Shown: in pieces, positions 57,281 to 64,000 of the stretch
Layout: each line of letters opens with the position of its first letter
Numbering within the stretch: the stretch's first letter is position 1
NCBI GenBank assembly: GCA_016808115.1
Contig: JAEQBH010000193.1
Span: forward strand, 4,898,001 to 4,962,000
Direction: 5' to 3'
Length of the DNA stretch: 64,000 nt
Origin: Tetrastigma voinierianum
Lineage: Eukaryota; Streptophyta; Magnoliopsida; Vitales; Vitaceae
The notes under the pieces: generated by a model
The model's database searches: none
What the model saw: only the letters and a program-made list of their open reading frames with translations
What the model was told of the DNA's origin: nothing
Position numbers and translations under genes: made by a program

Positions 57281-58840
57281 CAGTAGAGGCACCCTGAGAG
57301 GTAGCCTATGTGAGCTTATGTTTTTCACCTTATTCGTTTTTTCACTCTATCATATAATTGTTTTGATCACTAGACCAAGAATAAGAAATGAGTAGGACAT
57401 AGCGTACAATAAGTACCCAAAGGTACTATGATATTACTACAGTCAGAGCACAGCAGGAGTGCCAAGCACTGGCTGCAGTGTCGTACCAATCGAGCAACAA
57501 GGCTCAACAAAGAGGCCGGGCACTAAACAAAGAGTATCAAGTGGCCTAAATGCAAGTCGTAAGCACGTCGAGAGTGTCGCCGCACTAATCAGGAAACAGC
57601 ATTATACGTGGCCTCGCCCACATACAGAGGTGCCAGTCATCTAATATATGGTCTGGCAGGGCATTCCTACAATTATGTGTTCAATAACTTACTATCTTAT
57701 AATAGGGGCATTACGTTTGCCACCATCGAACTTACCGAGGTGGAGAGAAGCTTCGCCGAGGCTGCAAGGTAAAATCTAATTTTTCCTTTCCTTTATCTTA
57801 CAGACATGTATGGACCCTTTCATACACCGATAGATCCCTTATTACCCACAGATGTCTTCTCGAATAAATTAAAAACAAAATCGAACAAAAACACAACATT
57901 TCCATGTCGTGGAATGGGCCGGGCCGCGTAGCATCGCATGACCAAGGGCGAAAGCCTCTTCGCTTATGGCGGCCTCACACGGCCAAGCCGACCCAGGATG
58001 GAAAAATCCTCCTTCGGCCTCGCTGCAGGTGGGGTCTTCGCCACTGCGAAGGACCTCGACATTGCCACTTGTTGTTTGGTCCTTTTCTACAAATCTAACC
58101 AAAAACACAATAAAAACGATATATTCTCTATAAAACATCTCCCCAAGTAGCGTCACAAAAGTAAGTTTGCATGTTGTTGCTATGTTTTTTTTTTGTTGCT
58201 ATGGCTCCCTCCCTCTCCTAACCCAACCAAAACCAAATATAGGGATTAATTAGGTTTTTTTCCAAACTTAACTCAAATACTTGTATGTTAGGTTGTCTCT
58301 TCCGGCTGACCCAAAACATGTTTCCAAACACCATAAACTACAATCCATAATCATTTTATACAAACTAGGGGTTTTACCAACCCAAATTTCAAGAAATCTA
58401 GGGTTAGAATGAATTCTAACTAAAACCCTAAAATTGAACCACTAATATGCATACAAACCATAAAGAATCCATACATCTCCCATATAAATCCCTTAGTTTC
58501 ATATTTTCCATACAAAAATCATCATAGCCTCCCATAATTTTCCCCTTTTCTTTTCTTCCTTCTTTTCTTCCTTCTCTTCTTCTCTCTTCACGTTTTTGCT
58601 CCCAAATCCCCAAATGAGAGACCAAATTAGTTCTTATTTAGGTCTCATATTTCATAAAGCCTGCTTTGGGCCAAGAATGCATTAATTTGACTTAAGCTCT
58701 CATTGCACTTCGTCCTTCAACTCCTTTTCATTTTCCACAAGAGTGTTGATTTCTATAATAGCCTCACATTTTTTCTTATGACTTTGTGTCCCACTTGACA
58801 AACACAAATTTACCCTTGCTTATTTCCGGGAAGCCTCAAA
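57281..58840 (-). mobile_element. Second chromovirus-type LTR fragment, cut by element E
   Basis: It shares the layout of the LTRs at 27,092-32,707: a GCCGAGG..GCAAGGTAA stretch (57,750), a CpG-rich word cassette (57,905-58,070), TAACCCAAC..CTAGGG phrases (58,215-58,405) and GAGACCAAATTAGTTC (58,615). It ends at the GGATGAG start of element E, which probably inserted here. Confidence 0.45.
57905..58070 (-). repeat. CTTCGCC/GGCGAAG word cassette
   Basis: GGGCGAAAGCCTCTTCGC, CCTTCGGCCTCG, CTTCGCCACTGCGAAGG and CACGGCCAAGCC occur within 165 bp. Several are inverted repeats. It occupies the same relative place as the GTACC and CTACGCCGCGC cassettes of the related LTRs. Confidence 0.5.
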
Positions 58841-61356
58841 GGATGAGTGCAAACCCATCTATGTTTTGAGTTCATTTCATGCTATTTTGTGCATTTCTAC
58901 TATCCATTCAAGTAAACTCATAAATTACCTCTAAACTTGGTTTTGCAGGATTATTGATGAAAAGCAAGTGATTTGGCAAGAAATGAGAGCAATATATTTC
59001 AAAGAAGAGTCAACCGAGAGTCTCACGCTGGCCAATAAGAAGATTAATTTTTATGTACCATCTGGAACATCAAATGGTTCAAATTCCTCATGTCTGTAAC
59101 ATTCTACATCTAAAGATCTTTCCAACGAGTACCGCACGCCCAAACTGAAAGCGTTAAAATGAAGAAGTTATGGACCACAAGTTAGAGAAGAAAACCGCCA
59201 TAGTCCGGGAAATTAGTCGCGACATGAAATGTCGCCGCCGATGGGGAATGCGTCGCATTTTAAAGTCATGTCGCTGACAAGATGGTGCCACGATAAAAGC
59301 TGGTGTCGCGATTGAAGAGTCGGTGTCATGACAGTAAAGTCAGTGTCGCGACAGATCGGTGTCACACGTAAGACCTCGTATCATTTAAACGTTAGAAAGA
59401 ACTTCGAAAAAGGCCTGGTAAAACTGGAGTTTTGACCCACTTCGTTTCTCCATTTCACCCTAGGGACCAGATATATACTGCTTTTTTAGGTAAAGAGCAA
59501 GGCGGGAAGACTGAGAGCCTCTCGGGGCTTCTCTCTCTAGATCGCCCATTTTTCCAAATTTTTCTCAGAGATTTTTATTTGTTTTAGATTCGAGAGCAAA
59601 TAGAGCAGATTTTGTTTTTATTGAAGAGATTTCGTGTCAGAGTAATAGAGATCTCGATTTCACTACTGTTCGTATTAAGGGACTTCAGTTTCTTAAAACT
59701 GGATTTTCTCCTCCTGCAAGTGGGCTTCTTTCTCCCTTAAACTACTCATTTTCTTAGTTTTGTCACAGATTTTTTATTTTTAATAGGATCTTAGAATAGT
59801 TTTTGTTGCATTTTTTTCTATCAAGAGATTTCGGTGCCGTATCAGATATTCAATTTATTTACTGCTGAGGTGAAGATTTAAGCTCAAACTCGGTTTTTCT
59901 CTTCTTTCTCTTGATTTCTTTCTTCATTTTCTTACTGTTTGATTAGTGATGACAAATCTAATGGAACATTAAACACCTCTAGGGTTGGGGATTAATTGTT
60001 GAACATTCAGATTATAAATTTTCATTATTTTGTGGGTTTGAAAACTGAATTTATATAATTGGTAGTTCATATAATGAATTGTTCTAATATTAGTAGCTTA
60101 TACCCACAAAAGAGTCAGATTCTTGCCTCTGACAGAGGCCCTCGAGTGACACGTGATGGGAGATTCCTGAGAGTAAACACCAGAACTTAGGGGTATGCTA
60201 GACTAATATCTTGGAACCAATGTGAACTCTGAAAATTATTTTTGATAGATCACTAATTTACTCTACTATGGTGAGATTTTCAATTAGGATGATGTATCAA
60301 TTTAGTTGATCGGGAGGTTTCTCCTTAGTCCGATGAAAGGATCTTGATCCCGTGTTAGCAAAGATCTAATCAAGGAGATAGAAAATCTTATTAGATTTGA
60401 AGGACCCAGATACCACCACATTGGAGAAGGCTTGTATTATCCTGTTTATGGGGGCAAGAGAATTCTTCACCCGAGAAATGGTCAGAAGTATTGAAAAAGA
60501 AAACAATCAAATCTTAAAGAGTGCCAAATTTCCATAAGTAGCTATTTAGACCCATTTGTCCTGAAAGGAATATGGTGTATAGAGAGAAATGTATGAAAGT
60601 GGAGAAATCCAAGCTATACTACATTGCTCTGGACAAATCCAAGATTTATCCTCACACAAGAGTGCTACTGTGTTCTCAAGGAAATGCAAACTGCTTTTGT
60701 AAATAATTATCCCCATCCCTAAATAATTCTCTTCATACCTTTTAGAATTATGAAGGTTTATTTTGCAGATTTTAGGATTAGTTTTAAATCAGTTTTTTGT
60801 TTCAAATCAGTTTTTGTTTCAATTGAAAATTGATTTGTTCACATCTGCCAGTCGCTAAATAGTGAAGAGCCACTTATGTCGGGTGATCAAATTCAATTAA
60901 GAACCTCGATCCTCGGTAGTGCGATATCGGGACTCAGTCCGGCTGTGCTTGCATGATAGTGCACTTGCGGAAGGGTTGAGTGTTGGTAATACTTTTCATT
61001 CGAGTTTTTGAGTATACTTGCTTTGTTTCAAATCAGTTTTGGTATTTACCAGTCACTCCCTTGACCATATTTTCACATATACATCATTTGTTGGTCTACT
61101 TAACAAGTTTTTGGCACCGTTGCCGGGGATTAGACAATAGTCCTTTGGTAATAGTGTCATAAATTTGTATATGTATTTTGGTCTTCTTTACAAGTTTATG
61201 GCGCCGTTGCCGGGGATTAGACAATAGTCCTTTGGTAATAGTGTCATAAATTTGTATAAGTTTTTTGGTCACCTTACAGAGTTTTGTGGCGTTCATGAGA
61301 ACAATAGTCCTTTGGTGATAAATCTCAGATTTGTATATCATCTTTTGGTCTTTACA
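58841..61356 (+). mobile_element. LTR copy E
   Basis: It starts GGATGAGTGCAAACCCATC, has a CCAACGAGTACCGC..AAGAAGTTATGGACC box (59,118-59,175), a short CGCG array (59,215-59,370), a TATA-like GATATATACTG (59,470), and middle blocks shared with A, B and K (GTTAGCAAAGATCTAATCAAGG at about 60,353). The 3' edge is uncertain: it may be 61,104 (CTTAACA) or, by analogy with solo LTR B, after the last primer-site unit (TTTACA at 61,356). Confidence 0.6.
59215..59370 (+). repeat. Short TGTCGCGACA array in LTR E
   Basis: AGTCGCGACATG, ATGTCGCCGCCG, ATGTCGCTGACAAG, GTGTCGCGATTG, GTGTCATGACAG and GTGTCGCGACAG occur within 155 bp. The array is much shorter than in A, B or K. Confidence 0.7.
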
Positions 61357-61380
61357 AGTTTTATGGCACGGATTCTTGCA
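61100..61380 (+). repeat. Tandem primer-site leader units of element E
   Basis: Three tandem units of 87, 88 and 77 bp each contain a tRNA-Asp-type site followed by GACAATAGTCCTTTGGT.ATA.T. Sites: 61,112-61,129 (one mismatch), 61,199-61,216 (perfect TGGCGCCGTTGCCGGGGA), 61,287 (TGGCGTTC, eroded) and 61,364 (TGGCACGG, eroded). Each is preceded by ACA(A/G)AGTTT. Which one primes reverse transcription cannot be told from sequence alone. Confidence 0.9.
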
Positions 61381-61779
61381 GGGTGGTTGGTGCAGTTCAC
61401 TTTCTATTGAGTGACATTTTGAAGAGCAGTAATTTAACTAATTTAGGCAATTTTATTTTATTTTTATCTTTGGTTTGATTGTTTCTTGATTGTTTTTTTA
61501 TTAGTGTACTGTACTTTATTTTCTTTTGTGTTTCTCTTTATTTATTTGGTACTTATGTAGGAAGACATTCAATAAAGATAGTTTGCACTCCATAGAAGCG
61601 GCTTGAACTACTTCAATAACATAAATTGGACCAAGAATTCACAATGACTCACTCTTGACAGGAGTATTGCCCGTAGGGGTTGATCACATTCAGGAAGGAA
61701 GGATTGTCTCTGTTAGGAATGGATTACTATCTGTGGAGAACGAGAGATGAGTAAATCTTCATGGCGAAATTTCGGTTAG

Positions 61780-62240
61780 ATGCCTTCTGATCAAGCAGTA
61801 TAGATTGAAAAATGTAGAAACTCAGATAGGACATGGTCCGACATTCAAGGAAAAATTTACTCTGGGACCTCTCCTGGCAACCTTTGCGATCTGATGAATG
61901 CGGTGATGCTCCTTTAGAAGTGTGAAATTTCCTACTATCCTGTGCGTGGAGAAGGTGAAAGTAGGTTGGAAATTGAGAGCAATTGCTCGCTCTTTTAGAT
62001 GATGAAGAGTCATTATTGGATAAACTGAAATTTGAAAGTAAGTCCGATGGCTATTGAAAACATTTTGGTGATGATTGACACATTTACCTTCCCGTGGTTT
62101 GTGACTTGGGGCGTTGAAGGATTTACAAATTCTCATATACTAGAGACCACTTCTTTCCTCAGTAAACATGGATTGACATCAACAAGGGAGCTCACCTTGC
62201 TTGTAGGTGAGGAGAAAGCAAGTTCAGTCTTCACTGACCA
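61780..62240 (+). pseudogene. Aspartic protease remnant of element E
   Basis: The frame from 62,032 reads PMAIENILVMIDTFTFPW and then, after disruption, VEGFTN, ELTLLVGEEKASSVF. These are the C-terminal blocks (VENILVKVDTFxFPVDFVVL ... ELTLRVGxE) of the Athila/Tat-type retropepsin. The active-site DLGA block upstream is not recognisable (61,790-62,000 is scrambled), and the ILGRPFL block is replaced by ILETTSFLSK. It cannot be active. Confidence 0.65.
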
Positions 62241-64000
62241 TTACCTTGATGAGCGAAGAGCTAGTATGCGAGAAAATTCTGGCTGCCCAGTCAAAGGGCA
62301 TGTTTGAACAGTCCCATAAGCATAAATATGTTTATCTACTTCACATAGAATTTGTTTTGAAGGAAGGTAATGGCTGAACCACCAGCCATAATTGAGAGGA
62401 TTACAGGTTCTTTCCCCTCTTGAAGTACGAAAGAAAACATCAGCAAGTGAATGGTTATGAAGGAAGTGCTTTCGAAGATGAATGATTGGTCAAATGGAAG
62501 CACTAATTACTTTTCAATGAGTCATTTGGACTCTAAGCAGACAACTTCTTGGGAGGCAACCTAAGCTGAGTAATAAGGATTCTATCCATTCTCTTTTCTT
62601 TTCTATTTTTTTTTAGTTCTTTTATTGTTCTTTGTTTTTTCTACTTTGGGATGAAAATTCAGCGGTGTTTTCTTTTGTTGATGTTTTGGAATAAGATAGT
62701 TTGACTCAACATGTTGTCATGACTAGTTTGCAAAAGCCCGAAGGCAAAGAAGTTGGAAAGTGGGTTGATGTAATTATAGTGCTTGAAGTGTGAAAAAAAA
62801 AATGGAGTGGAATGTTAAATCAATTTCGGGTTTTGAGGATGAAAGAGGCCAGGTGAGGCGGGAAATATAAGGATTGGAAGGTTCATGATAATGCTTGAGG
62901 AGAATTGAAGACAAGAGATTAGTTTAAGCATAGATAAGAAAGCATTAAGGGTTTCTATTGGAGGAATTTTGAGAGAATATATAAGCATGAAGGACTTTTG
63001 AAGGATAGCAGTGATATAGACGAGACAAGTAAGGAGAACCCTAAGGAGTCAGAAATCATCTGTTTGGACATTGAACATTCTGATTTTTCTGTATTGATTG
63101 AGGCTCAAACGGTTCACCTCAGCCCATGAGCACATTCTACATTGAAAGAGCTTTCCAAACGAGTCCTTACACATCAATTAGAGCTAAAATAGAAGGAAGA
63201 TATGAGTAACCAGTTGGATAAAAAACGGGGAGAGTTGAGCAGAATTGTTGACGGCCGGCACCAGATCACGAAAACCTGAGCTTTTAACCCTTTAAAACCC
63301 ATTTTCTTCTTCCTACTTTATACTCTATCTTCTCCTCTCTTTCCCTCCAACCCTTGTAACTTCTAACCACTTTCAAATTCTTCTCCCATCATCAAATCCA
63401 CAAATCACATTCCTCCCGATCATCTCCATCATGCCCGAAGCTTCCAAAACCCACATCACAAACCCACAAACTTACCTTTGTTGAACCCAAATTTTCCATC
63501 CATCATTCAAGCATCAAGAGGAGTACAATGGAAGAAAAGAATTTTGTGCTGGTTGTTTGTTTTTGGGTTTCTTTATTGGATCATTGTTGATTGTGGAGTG
63601 ATTTGCATGTATTGAAGGTTTGAAGAATCAAAACTCACTCATTTGAGGTGAAGGAAGTTGGTGCACACCAAGTGTTTGAAAAAAATGCCAAAGCCTCTTT
63701 CATGGCTCGAAGAAGCAAAAGAGTGTATAAAGGGTGATACCATAAATGTCGATGACTGAAAATCGTGAGTTTCTATTCAAAGTAGCGAGCTACAAGAGGG
63801 AGTTCACTTTTCTGACTCTCTTTATTACTCTTTACTTTATTGCTTCCTTTTGCTCATTTGCTACACATTTGGAGACCGATGTTAAATACTCCAAAGTTTG
63901 GGGTATTTATTTTTGTTAGTTTTATCATGTCACACCTACATGTGTTGCAAATGACAACTTTGAGGATGAAATTTTCTGGTGCTTTTACGGATAATGACTT
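62241..64000 (+). other. Non-coding 3' internal region of element E
   Basis: It contains CTTCTTGGGAGGCAACC (62,546-62,562), a T-rich stretch (62,590-62,640), a CCAAACGAGTCC box (63,155) like that of the LTR, a CT-rich leader-like stretch (63,300-63,430), and the polypurine-like AAAGTTTGGGGTATT at 63,893-63,907 preceded by TTTGGAGACCGATGTTAAA. The arrangement suggests an internal promoter and a lost second ORF. The 3' LTR should begin at or beyond 63,910. Confidence 0.45.

Larger units (their letters stand above)
58841..64000 (+). mobile_element. Element E: plus-strand relative of element M (3' end outside window)
   Basis: An LTR (58,841 to about 61,356), tandem primer-site units, a protease remnant, a CTTCTTGGGAGGCAACC stretch (62,546), promoter-like sequence (63,100-63,330) and a polypurine-like AAAGTTTGGGGTATT (63,893) follow in the order seen in element M. 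Reverse transcriptase and integrase are absent, so it is another gag-pro-only derivative. A short ATG frame at 63,431 (MPEASKTHITNPQTYLC, then stop) sits where element M has its second ORF, but I see no sequence match. Confidence 0.6.

Overview
This is a gene-poor, AT-rich stretch of a large plant nuclear genome, probably pericentromeric or otherwise heterochromatic and probably dicot. I see no intact host gene. Every stretch that codes for something recognisable is a decayed transposable element or viral relic: Ty3/gypsy elements of Athila/Tat type (tRNA-Asp primer site) and of chromovirus Tekay/del type (tRNA-Met primer site, chromodomain), a Ty1/copia fragment, an L1-type LINE, a tRNA-derived SINE, a Mutator-like transposase remnant and an endogenous pararetrovirus remnant. 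All reading frames are broken by stops and frameshifts. Family assignments come from reading motifs by eye; no alignment or database search was run.

Layout. 1-11,617 holds two Athila-like elements on the minus strand in an LTR-internal-LTR-internal-LTR arrangement. They keep gag and protease remnants only, and the middle LTR is split by a plus-strand LTR of another family (copy K, 2,481-5,287). 11,618-12,156 is a chromovirus-type LTR fragment. 12,171-33,572 is one large minus-strand element, called M here, with 3.13-kb LTRs (copy A on the left, copies C and D on the right). It has a perfect tRNA-Asp primer site at 24,802, a gag remnant, an internal promoter-like block, a second ORF remnant (17,090-18,912) and a near-perfect target duplication (CATGT/CTTGT). 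M is interrupted by a solo LTR (copy B, 19,085-22,160, TSD ACAAC) and by a 5.6-kb pair of chromovirus-type LTRs inside its 5' LTR (27,092-32,707). 33,573-41,340 contains unclassified AT-rich DNA and an endogenous caulimovirid-like RT/RNase H relic. Then follow a LINE (41,340-46,050), a SINE (46,138-46,281), a MULE fragment (47,406-48,690), a chromovirus (48,700-54,281), a copia fragment (55,503-56,509), more chromovirus-type LTR sequence (56,520-58,840) and a plus-strand relative of M (copy E) from 58,841 to the window end.

The most unusual signals are regulatory rather than coding. First, the LTR family of A, B, C/D, E and K carries a long array of the 10-bp palindrome TGTCGCGACA, with many CpG-decayed variants, just upstream of its TATA box; a smaller array sits in front of an internal TATA box and second ORF. 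Second, the same LTRs end in one or more fossil copies of the tRNA-Asp primer-binding site in ~85-bp tandem units, and the target duplication of solo LTR B shows that the fossil lies inside the LTR. Third, three chromovirus-type LTRs share one layout but each carries a different CpG-rich palindromic 'word' at the same relative position. Together these suggest that LTRs in this genome exchange or re-invent short CpG-palindrome cassettes, and that the 3' end of one LTR family has grown by copying its own primer site.
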